From Candidatus Woesearchaeota archaeon (GTDB taxonomy: Archaea > Nanobdellota > Nanobdellia > Woesearchaeales > 21-14-0-10-32-9), in assembly GCA_003560545.1 (NCBI GenBank), contig PWLK01000076.1, positions 1 to 13,986 on the forward strand: 13,986 nucleotides of DNA, written 5' to 3'. The position numbers and the translations under genes are program-made. Each line of letters starts with the position of its first letter. The stretch's first letter is position 1. Below, in pieces: positions 6,628-12,339 of this stretch. Under the pieces are notes generated by a model. The model was not told where the DNA came from and searched no databases. It saw nothing but the letters and a program-made list of their open reading frames with translations.

Positions 6628-6701
6628 GGGGTTGTGGTCTAGCTTGGTATGATTCGCGCCCGGGGCGTGCGAGATCGGGGGTTCAAATCCTCCCAACCCC
6701 A
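6628..6701 (+). tRNA. tRNA-Pro (anticodon GGG)
   Basis: A full cloverleaf of 74 nt can be drawn. The acceptor stem is GGGGTTG/CAACCCC. The D arm is GTCT with TGAT around AGCTTGGTA. The anticodon stem is CGCGC/GTGCG with loop CCGGGGC. The variable loop has 5 nt, and the T arm is GGGGG-TTCAAAT-CCTCC. The anticodon is GGG at 6662-6664, which reads proline CCC and CCU codons. The discriminator base is A, and the following CTC shows CCA is not encoded, so it must be added by the CCA enzyme. Position 33 is C instead of the near-universal U. No intron is present. The gene stands alone between its own TATA box and a pyrimidine run. Confidence 0.93.
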
Positions 6702-6713
6702 CTCCTTTCTTTT
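6702..6713 (+). terminator. Pyrimidine-rich terminator after tRNA-Pro
   Basis: CTCCTTTCTTTT directly follows the tRNA. Archaeal RNA polymerase terminates at T-rich tracts without needing a hairpin, so this is the likely end of the tRNA transcript. Confidence 0.45.
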
Positions 6714-6724
6714 ACACTAAAAAA

Positions 6725-6733
6725 ATATAAATA
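6725..6733 (+). promoter_or_regulatory. TATA box of the phosphodiesterase gene
   Basis: ATATAAATA is centred about 27 nt before ATG 6756, the leaderless spacing seen across this window. Confidence 0.6.
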
Positions 6734-6755
6734 ACACTAACAAACCATTCCAAAA

Positions 6756-7241
6756 ATGCTAATCGGAATAATAAGCGACACACACGACCACTTAGAAAAC
6801 ACGAGGAAAGCACTGTCTTTGCTCAAAGAAAAAAAAGTAGATGTTATCATTCACTGCGGGGACTTCTGCGCGCCATTCATGATAGACGAACTGGAAAAAA
6901 CAGGAATACCAGTCCACTGCATATTCGGCAACATCGACGACAAATTCCTAACAACAAGGAAAGCGGATTCTTCAAAAAACATAAAACTACACGGGGAAAC
7001 CGCTGAATTAGAGATAGACGGAAAAAAAATTGCGGTAAACCACTACCCTTTAATTGCCGAAAGCCTAGCACTCACAGGGAAATACGACTTAGTATGCTAC
7101 GGCCACACGCATAAGAAAGACAAAAGGCTCCTCGGCAAAACCCTGCTGATAAACCCGGGAGAAATCATGGGCAGGTTCAACGGGTTAAGCATCGCGATCT
7201 ACAACACAGAAACAGGCGAAGCAGAACACCTGCCTATTTAG
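6756..7241 (+). CDS. YfcE/MJ0936-type metallophosphoesterase
   Basis: A 161-residue calcineurin-like phosphoesterase with the full set of metal ligands: SDTHD (D8, H10), HCGDF (D36), FGNIDD (N59), NHYP (H96) and GHTH (H117, H119). Characterised relatives (E. coli YfcE, Methanocaldococcus MJ0936) are manganese-dependent phosphodiesterases active on artificial substrates; the natural substrate is uncertain. The length is typical for this family, and the C-terminal INPGEIMGRF segment is the usual INPGS-like end motif. It is cytoplasmic, with no signal or membrane segment. It has its own TATA box, and its stop overlaps the convergent transglycosylase-like gene by 4 nt (7238-7241). Confidence 0.9.
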   Translation: MLIGIISDTHDHLENTRKALSLLKEKKVDVIIHCGDFCAPFMIDELEKTGIPVHCIFGNIDDKFLTTRKADSSKNIKLHGETAELEIDGKKIAVNHYPLIAESLALTGKYDLVCYGHTHKKDKRLLGKTLLINPGEIMGRFNGLSIAIYNTETGEAEHLPI

Positions 7242-8368
7242 TTTAACTTTCTTGCCATGTGCGCAGGAACCAATCCTTGATAAACAGGTATAGGTGTATT
7301 ACTATCTAAGAACTCAGGGTTATAATAAAGCCTTGTCCACAAGTTGTTATCAGACCTTATTCTTCTACCTTGGATGACTTCATTAGAGTTAACCATTATT
7401 TCGCTTAAAAACCTTTTTGTCTCTGAAAAATCCGGGACACCGCTTCTCCTGCGCACATTTCCAAGACCTGCATTGTAAGCAGATAAACCCCATATCAACG
7501 CGTTTAAAGGATTACCACCAAAGTAATTATTTGTTGCCCTGCAAAGGGTTGAAACATAGAACGCGGATCGTTCAATAGCTTTAGGACTAGTCCGCTCATC
7601 AAACTCTACCATATCTTCTCCTCTCTTCTCTATTATGTCTGCGAACATCTCCGAGTACTCTTTTCCCAGTTTATAGCGCCACTCATCTCTAGTTTTCTCT
7701 CCTTCAATATGCCATTCACGTGCCAACTCGAGGTCTCCGTGAGGAAATTCTCTTCTGGAAGCAGAAATAAGCCTGTTAGCACTTCCCTGAAGCCTTCTGA
7801 TTTCTGTCTCTAAACCTTGCAAATCTCTCGCGTCACTTGAGTTGTAGTCATGATAAGTATTCATACCTAAATCTCTCGCAGTGCCTCTCATAAACTGACC
7901 GAATCCCATTGCAAAAGCTACTGAAACTGCATAAGGATTAAACCTTGATTCTTGCTGTATCAACCCAAAAAAATATTCTAGTGGTAAAGGAAATATGTCT
8001 TGATGCTTCATGTTAGCATCAACAACTAAACCTAAGTATTCTTGTGAAGCAGGATATATATTAGCCGCGTTTTCAACTATGCTGTCCACACTAACCATAT
8101 TAGACTCAAGTTTGATAGGAGGAAGTCTCTTCCTGAAATAAGGATTTTTTTCCTCAATAATAATCCTTTCGGCCTCTGCATCTAAATCTTCCAAGAACAC
8201 TTCATCTACAGCAGCAGAGCTCGTGTCAGGGTTCGCGCTGGATTGGTTCCTAGGAATAGTGTAAGATGTTCCTGACGCGTATGGCGATAATACAACTCCT
8301 GCTGCGCCTCCTAAGCCGAGAGAAATGAATTCCCTTCTGTTAATGCCCTCGCTGTTTAAATCCCCCAT
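7238..8368 (-). CDS. Tat-exported lytic transglycosylase-like (SLT domain) protein
   Basis: The 376-residue protein has a twin-arginine signal (NRREFISLGLGG, R11-R12, then a hydrophobic stretch), which predicts folded export through Tat. The C-terminal half is a goose-lysozyme/SLT-like domain: GLIQQESRFNPYAVS with candidate catalytic Glu140, then FAMGFGQFMRGTARDLG, and AYNAGLGNVRRR (297-308). Between these conserved blocks sit about 125 residues, more than in many SLT domains, rich in charged helix (EIRRLQGSANRL, EWHIEGEKTRDEW). SLT enzymes cleave the glycan strand of peptidoglycan, which archaea lack, so the target may be bacterial walls or another polymer; this is inference. Start ATG 8368 is supported by the Tat motif and the TATA box about 30 nt upstream. 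Confidence 0.82.
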   Translation of the reverse strand: MGDLNSEGINRREFISLGLGGAAGVVLSPYASGTSYTIPRNQSSANPDTSSAAVDEVFLEDLDAEAERIIIEEKNPYFRKRLPPIKLESNMVSVDSIVENAANIYPASQEYLGLVVDANMKHQDIFPLPLEYFFGLIQQESRFNPYAVSVAFAMGFGQFMRGTARDLGMNTYHDYNSSDARDLQGLETEIRRLQGSANRLISASRREFPHGDLELAREWHIEGEKTRDEWRYKLGKEYSEMFADIIEKRGEDMVEFDERTSPKAIERSAFYVSTLCRATNNYFGGNPLNALIWGLSAYNAGLGNVRRRSGVPDFSETKRFLSEIMVNSNEVIQGRRIRSDNNLWTRLYYNPEFLDSNTPIPVYQGLVPAHMARKLN

Positions 8369-8393
8369 ATACGGCCGGTTGAATTATATGTTT

Positions 8394-8403
8394 CTTATAT
8401 ATT
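8394..8403 (-). promoter_or_regulatory. TATA box of the transglycosylase-like gene
   Basis: Minus-strand AAATATATAA lies about 30 nt upstream of ATG 8368, consistent with a leaderless transcript. Confidence 0.5.
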
Positions 8404-8415
8404 TTTTTGTTTTTA

Positions 8416-8952
8416 TTATTTCCATTTAATGCTGCATCCCAGTGCATTCGTGACTTGTACGGGTACGGGCTCTCCATTTATTAGTGCTTGTATGGCTTCT
8501 TTTAATTCCTGCTTTGTAACCTGGCTTTCATCACGCCAACTATCATCTAAGCGGCCTTGGTATTGGAGTTTGCGTTCTTTGTCAAAGACGAAGAAGTGAG
8601 GCGTGCATTCTCCCCCATACGCTTTTGCTGTTTCCTGTGTTTCGTCATGCAGGTAAACATATTTTAGGTTGGAGGACTGGGTTTTCATTTCCTGAAAGCT
8701 GTCCTCAGGATATTTCTCTGCGTCGTTGCTGTTAATGCCGATAAAGTCTGCTTCTTCGCCGAATTCTTCAACTAATTTGTTTATCCTTTGATTGTATGCC
8801 TGGGCGTACGGGCAGTGGTTGCATGTGAAAAACAAAACAAGGATTGGTTTTTCGAAGTCTTTCAATGTGTATGTTTTTCCGTTTGTTGCTTTCAAAGAGA
8901 AATCTATTGCTGGATCGCCTATCTTCATCTTGTAATTCGCATCGCTTAGCAT
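8416..8952 (-). CDS. Thioredoxin-fold redoxin (PRX_like1/AhpC-TSA-like)
   Basis: The 178-residue product has the redoxin opening IGDPAIDFSLKATNGKTYTL. The active site is FFTCNHCPYAQAYNQRI with Cys44 and Cys47 (CNHC). IGINSNDAEKYPEDSF follows, then CTPHFFVFD with the cis-proline at 118. The CxHCPY and IN-ND-YPEDSF signatures are those of the PRX_like1 group of thioredoxin-like proteins. It is probably a thiol reductase or peroxidase acting in the cytoplasm, since no signal is seen. A further Cys lies near the end (Cys173). I placed the start at MLSDANYK (8952) because a GAGGTG ribosome-binding site lies 5 nt upstream; the longer frame to 9066 has no support. It diverges from the JAMM gene. Confidence 0.85.
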   Translation of the reverse strand: MLSDANYKMKIGDPAIDFSLKATNGKTYTLKDFEKPILVLFFTCNHCPYAQAYNQRINKLVEEFGEEADFIGINSNDAEKYPEDSFQEMKTQSSNLKYVYLHDETQETAKAYGGECTPHFFVFDKERKLQYQGRLDDSWRDESQVTKQELKEAIQALINGEPVPVQVTNALGCSIKWK

Positions 8953-8957
8953 TATAA

Positions 8958-8963
8958 CACCTC
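8958..8963 (-). promoter_or_regulatory. Shine-Dalgarno site of the redoxin gene
   Basis: Minus-strand GAGGTG sits 5 nt before ATG 8952. It decides the start and shows that this mRNA has a leader, unlike most others in the window. A TATA-like TTAATAAAAAAAC lies further upstream near 8984-8996. Confidence 0.5.
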
Positions 8964-9075
8964 TGAGGATAGGGTATTTCTGTTTTTTTATTAATGTTAT
9001 GGAATTTAATTTCCATATAGAAGTTATTTGTTTTGTTCGAAGAACTAATAAAAGAAAAGAAACCACGAATAAATC

Positions 9076-9654
9076 ATGACGAAGAAAAAATGGACTGTTG
9101 AAGACGACTTAAAAGACTTGAAAGAAGAAGACCTCAATCTAGATGAAGAGCCATTGCTAAGCCCAAAGGCAAAGAAAATAATATTAGTCGTGGCAGCCAT
9201 CGTTATGAGCTTAATCATAGCATCAATAATGTACCTGCAATACCCGTTCTTCGGCATGATCTCAGGGATGATAGAAAGCAGGCCAATGCAAGGCAACACA
9301 CTAAACGTTGGAGGTATAACAGTAGAATTTCAAAACAACACCAGGGAAACAGTCTTACAGGCATACTACGATAACCCGGACGTGGAAACAAGCCTATGCC
9401 TAGAAGGAACAAGGCAAGGAAACACTTACTTTATTAATCATGCTTACCAGCCAACCATATTCAGCCAGTCATACACACATGTAACACACGAAAGATGCAA
9501 TGAAAAAACAATCCTGATGTTCCACACCCACCCATATAACAGATGCGTAGCATCAGAACAAGACATAAGAACATTAAGGCAGAACCAGGAAATAAATTCA
9601 GAGATAGGAATGATAATAATGTGCCACCCAAACAGGTTTTCGCTGTACACATAA
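9076..9654 (+). CDS. Membrane-anchored JAMM/MPN-motif metalloprotease-like protein
   Basis: The 192-residue protein starts with a charged, acidic segment (1-30), then one membrane helix (about 34-55), then a domain with the JAMM zinc motif. MFHTHPYNRCVASEQD gives H150, H152, S160 and D163 in the exact HxH-x7-S-x2-D spacing. Glu110 in CLEGTRQGN lies at the place of the upstream catalytic Glu. JAMM proteases cleave isopeptide or peptide bonds, notably of ubiquitin-like or SAMP modifiers, mostly in the cytoplasm. Here the domain follows a membrane anchor, and four Cys (108, 141, 157, 183) would suit disulfides outside the cell. Orientation is inferred. It is followed after 6 nt by the MazG-like gene, probably in one transcript. 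The domain is small, so distant homology is possible. Confidence 0.68.
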   Translation: MTKKKWTVEDDLKDLKEEDLNLDEEPLLSPKAKKIILVVAAIVMSLIIASIMYLQYPFFGMISGMIESRPMQGNTLNVGGITVEFQNNTRETVLQAYYDNPDVETSLCLEGTRQGNTYFINHAYQPTIFSQSYTHVTHERCNEKTILMFHTHPYNRCVASEQDIRTLRQNQEINSEIGMIIMCHPNRFSLYT

Positions 9655-9660
9655 AAAAAA

Positions 9661-9972
9661 ATGAGATACAACAAACTAGTACGAGACAAAATACCTGATA
9701 TAATCAGAGGAAAAGGAGAAACCCCTGTTACAAGGATCGCTTCAGATGAAGAATACAGGGAGAAACTAAAAGAAAAACTTGTTGAAGAAGTAAAGGAATA
9801 CGCTGAAAACCCTTCAAAAGAAGAGCTTGCAGACATACTTGAAGTAATAAAAGCAATCCAAGAACACGAAAACATAAGCCACCAAGAAATAGAAAGGATA
9901 AGGAAAAAGAAAGCCTTGGAAAGAGGAGGATTCAAAAAACGCTTAATCCTTGAAGAAACAAGAAAAGAGTAA
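9661..9972 (+). CDS. MazG-like all-alpha NTP pyrophosphohydrolase
   Basis: A 103-residue protein with the typical start MRYNKLVRDKIPDII and the metal-binding motifs EExxE (KLVEEVKEY, E42/E43/E46) and ExxD (KEELADILEV, E55/D58). This is the single-domain house-cleaning type related to phosphoribosyl-ATP pyrophosphohydrolase, which hydrolyses unwanted or non-canonical NTPs to NMP and pyrophosphate. The exact substrate cannot be read from the sequence. It starts 6 nt after the JAMM gene with no visible ribosome-binding site, so it is probably translated from the same transcript. Confidence 0.85.
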   Translation: MRYNKLVRDKIPDIIRGKGETPVTRIASDEEYREKLKEKLVEEVKEYAENPSKEELADILEVIKAIQEHENISHQEIERIRKKKALERGGFKKRLILEETRKE

Positions 9973-9981
9973 ATATTTAAA
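9973..9981 (+). promoter_or_regulatory. TATA box of the 60-residue membrane protein gene
   Basis: ATATTTAAA is centred about 26 nt before ATG 10003, directly after the MazG-like stop. Confidence 0.55.
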
Positions 9982-10002
9982 CCCAAATAATTTATTTCTA
10001 GG

Positions 10003-10185
10003 ATGGCAAAAGAGAAAAAGAAAAAAAAGGATGATTCCCCAGAAGCACTATTCATACCAGCCGGCGTGCTCACAGGGATGGGAATAGGTTTTCTGACCGG
10101 AGAACTAGTATCCTGGCTGTTCATCGGATTAGGAATAGGATTCTTCTTGTTCGCATTGCTATCCGTAGCAAAGAAAAGGAACTAA
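10003..10185 (+). CDS. Small two-helix membrane protein, unknown
   Basis: A 60-residue product: a very basic start (MAKEKKKKKDD), two hydrophobic helices (about 16-33 and 37-56) rich in Gly, and a short basic tail (AKKRN). The basic ends should stay inside, giving a hairpin in the membrane. No family is recognised. It has its own well-spaced TATA box and uses the same codons as its neighbours, which supports a real gene. Confidence 0.6.
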   Translation: MAKEKKKKKDDSPEALFIPAGVLTGMGIGFLTGELVSWLFIGLGIGFFLFALLSVAKKRN

Positions 10186-10200
10186 GAAAAAGAAAAAACA

Positions 10201-10208
10201 ATTTAAAC
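10201..10208 (+). promoter_or_regulatory. TATA box of the exported helical protein gene
   Basis: ATTTAAAC is centred 27 nt before ATG 10231, the leaderless spacing. Confidence 0.55.
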
Positions 10209-10230
10209 TAGAAGCTCAATAAATAATTCT

Positions 10231-10947
10231 ATGAACGTTGAAGCCGAAGAAAAAAAACTAAGGAGCACAGTTAAAGGAGGCTTATTCGGAGGAGGATTCT
10301 TCTCAAGGCTTAAAAAAAATCTTAAGAGGAAAACACTAACTGTTTCTGCAATTATTTCAATGGCTGCTGCGAGCACATCGATGCAGGCATACGCGCAGGT
10401 AGAGCCAACTATCGTTGAAAAACTGCACAATCTTAAGCACGACAAGGAATTCCAATCGATGAGTGAAGAGCAGCAGCAGGATACATTAGCATATTATATG
10501 ACGAGGCTCGCAGTTGCTATTGAAAACCAGATTCATGAAATGATAAAAGGCGGGAAATACAGGTCAGCGGAACTTCAGATTAAATGGCTGGAAACACTTG
10601 CAAGGGATGTGAAAGACAAGGAAATGCTTGAACAATGCAAGAGACTTGAAAAAGTCCTGAAAGAAGCAAGAAAAGAACAAGAAGTCACGATGAAAAGCCT
10701 GCAGGACAAGGTTGTTGCGAGAGTACACGAGCATAGCAGAGGGCCCAGCGTTGAAACGATAGATGGTCATAAATACCTTGTCTTCGTAGACCATTCAAGG
10801 AACCAGAGTATTGCAAGGAATAAATCTCATTCAGGCTTAATCGCGTACGCCAGGGGAACAGGAAAAAACGTCCAGGGACAGATACAAACTAAGGTCACGA
10901 AAGAAGGCAACTTATGGGCTGCGATATCGTACGCTAAAATTGACTGA
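10231..10947 (+). CDS. Exported or membrane-anchored helical protein, unknown
   Basis: The 238-residue protein has a basic N-terminus (RLKKNLKRK), a hydrophobic segment (about 35-52) and a possible signal peptidase site after AYA (55). A long helical, charged region follows (60-165: HNLKHDKEFQSMSEEQQQ, KWLETLARDVKDKEMLEQC, VLKEARKEQEVTMKSLQDK), which may form a coiled coil. The last 70 residues look beta-rich (HKYLVFVDHSRNQSIA, NLWAAISYAKID). No family is recognised. Its stop directly abuts the xseA promoter element. The 30 residues before the hydrophobic stretch are unusually long for a signal peptide, so retention as a membrane anchor is equally possible. Confidence 0.65.
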   Translation: MNVEAEEKKLRSTVKGGLFGGGFFSRLKKNLKRKTLTVSAIISMAAASTSMQAYAQVEPTIVEKLHNLKHDKEFQSMSEEQQQDTLAYYMTRLAVAIENQIHEMIKGGKYRSAELQIKWLETLARDVKDKEMLEQCKRLEKVLKEARKEQEVTMKSLQDKVVARVHEHSRGPSVETIDGHKYLVFVDHSRNQSIARNKSHSGLIAYARGTGKNVQGQIQTKVTKEGNLWAAISYAKID

Positions 10948-10983
10948 GCACTGGACAAGTGCACGCAAAGCGCTTATAAATAA
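10948..10983 (+). promoter_or_regulatory. Promoter of xseAB with the element shared with the helicase gene
   Basis: GCACTGGACAAG (10948-10959) starts right after the upstream stop, continues TGCAC and CAAAG, and leads into a TATA box CTTATAAATAA (10973-10983). The box is about 26 nt before ATG 11003. The copy at 79-110 matches at 29 of 32 aligned positions. In this copy GCACT-GGACA-AGTGC forms a perfect 5-nt inverted repeat; the helicase copy lacks two bases of the right arm. Confidence 0.62.
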
Positions 10984-11002
10984 TTCTTATTTAACCTTTC
11001 CC

Positions 11003-12166
11003 ATGCTAATACAACGACATGGCGTTAAAGAGGTAATACTGGACAGCTTGGTTTTTAGTGTAAGCCAGCTTAATTCCAGTGTTAAATCCGTCCTGGAAAG
11101 CAACGAATACTTGTACGATGTTTACGTAAAAGGAGAAATTTCAAATATGAGACGCCTCGAATCAGGCAGTGTTTTCTTTACATTGAAAGAAAAGAATTCT
11201 TCGCTGAAATGCTTCATGAAAAAAATTAATGCGGATGAAATGGAAGAAGATGTTAAAGAAGGAAGCTCTGTGATAATACGAGGCAGTATAGGTGTGTACG
11301 CTACACGTGGAGAGTATTACCTCGAAGTTGAGGATGTCTACAAGCAAGGATTAGGGGAGCTGTACAAGCAATTCCTGGAGCTAAAAGAAAAGCTTGAACG
11401 AGAAGGATTATTTGAAGAAAGCAATAAGAAAAAAATTCCTTTGTACCCAGAGAGCATCGGGATTGTTACCTCGCCGACAGGAGCTGTTATTAAGGACATG
11501 GTTAATACCTTGGAAAGAAGGTATCCTTTAACAAAAATATTTGTCAGCCCTGCAACAGTACAAGGAAGTAAAGCAAGCGAAAGCATTATTCGAGGCATTG
11601 AACAACTCGAAGAAAAGGCTGTTGATGTAATTATAATCGCAAGAGGCGGGGGGTCTTTAGAAGATTTGTGGGGTTTTAATGATGAGTTGCTTGCAAGGAA
11701 AATATTTTCGTGTAAAACTCCTATAATTACAGGTATAGGGCATGAGACTGATTACACTATAGCGGATTTTGTTGCTGACTTAAGAGCGCCTACTCCCAGC
11801 ATTGCAGCGGAGAGAGCGACGCCGAGCATGGAAGAAATACAAAGGTCTTTGCAAAGCACTACAGATCACATACGAGATTTAACCATGAAGAAAGCCTCGG
11901 AGTTAAAAGCAGGCGTAGAGGATAATTCTTACAGGGTTAAGCTCCTTGCAAAAAGCTATGCTGAGAAAAAAAAGCTGGAATTGTTAAGAATGGAAAACAG
12001 CTTAAGGCATATGAACCATGAAGCAATACTAGGAAAAGGATACGTATTAGTTGAGAAGAACAACGAATTAGTCAAGAGCAAGAACAATCTAAAAGAAAAG
12101 GATAAGATAACACTGGTTTTCAAGGATGGAAAGGTAAAAGCAAAAGTTTCAGAGGTGGTAAAATGA
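11003..12166 (+). CDS. xseA: Exonuclease VII large subunit
   Basis: Exonuclease VII degrades single-stranded DNA from both ends, working in repair and recombination. The 387-residue protein has an N-terminal OB fold (about 17-115: FSVSQLNSSVKSVL, VYVKGEISNM, GSVFFTLKEK). The catalytic core follows: IPLYPESIGIVTSPTGAVIKD, IIIARGGGSLEDLWGFNDE (211-229), GIGHETDYTIADFVADLRAP (244-263) and TPSIAAE. A helical C-terminal region and a short beta tail (GKGYVLVEKN) complete the normal architecture, slightly shorter than bacterial members of about 450 residues. ATG 11003 is chosen from its TATA spacing; an upstream in-frame start at 10940 would overlap the previous gene and the promoter. It overlaps xseB by ATGA. 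The family is mainly bacterial but known in some archaea. Confidence 0.93.
   Translation: MLIQRHGVKEVILDSLVFSVSQLNSSVKSVLESNEYLYDVYVKGEISNMRRLESGSVFFTLKEKNSSLKCFMKKINADEMEEDVKEGSSVIIRGSIGVYATRGEYYLEVEDVYKQGLGELYKQFLELKEKLEREGLFEESNKKKIPLYPESIGIVTSPTGAVIKDMVNTLERRYPLTKIFVSPATVQGSKASESIIRGIEQLEEKAVDVIIIARGGGSLEDLWGFNDELLARKIFSCKTPIITGIGHETDYTIADFVADLRAPTPSIAAERATPSMEEIQRSLQSTTDHIRDLTMKKASELKAGVEDNSYRVKLLAKSYAEKKKLELLRMENSLRHMNHEAILGKGYVLVEKNNELVKSKNNLKEKDKITLVFKDGKVKAKVSEVVK
12152..12158 (+). promoter_or_regulatory. Ribosome-binding site of xseB
   Basis: GAGGTGG inside the end of xseA lies 4 nt before ATG 12163. It supports internal initiation in the operon, where the leaderless mode is not available. 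Confidence 0.5.
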
Positions 12167-12339
12167 AAGGATTCGAAAAAGACTTTGAAAGGCTGAAAAA
12201 GATAAGCGTGGAAATGGAGAAAGCAAAAAACTTTGAAGAAACCATGAAATTATTTCGTGAAGGCATGAAGCTCTCCGAGAAATGCAAAAATATTTTAGAA
12301 GAAGCAGAACTGGAGATTGAAGAACTTGCAAGGGCTTAA
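12163..12339 (+). CDS. xseB: Exonuclease VII small subunit (short)
   Basis: A 58-residue frame starts in the ATGA overlap with xseA. Its sequence fits XseB: FEKDFERLKKISVEMEKAKN, then FEETMKLFREGMKLSEKC, then ILEEAELEIEEL. The family pattern is two helices that wrap the large subunit, with a LE-x-SL-like middle and a GM-LS-C block. Bacterial XseB is about 70-80 residues, so this one is short but complete. Several XseB copies bind the XseA C-terminal helices and are needed for activity. The ribosome-binding site and position leave little doubt. Its stop overlaps the convergent lipoprotein gene by 4 nt. Confidence 0.85.
   Translation: MKGFEKDFERLKKISVEMEKAKNFEETMKLFREGMKLSEKCKNILEEAELEIEELARA

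Noticed and set aside
9444..10124. Long antisense frame (226 codons) opposite the JAMM and MazG-like genes
   Set aside because: Its translation is low-complexity and rich in Ser and Phe, as expected from the reverse of Lys/Glu-rich coding sequence, and both sense genes have clear motifs.
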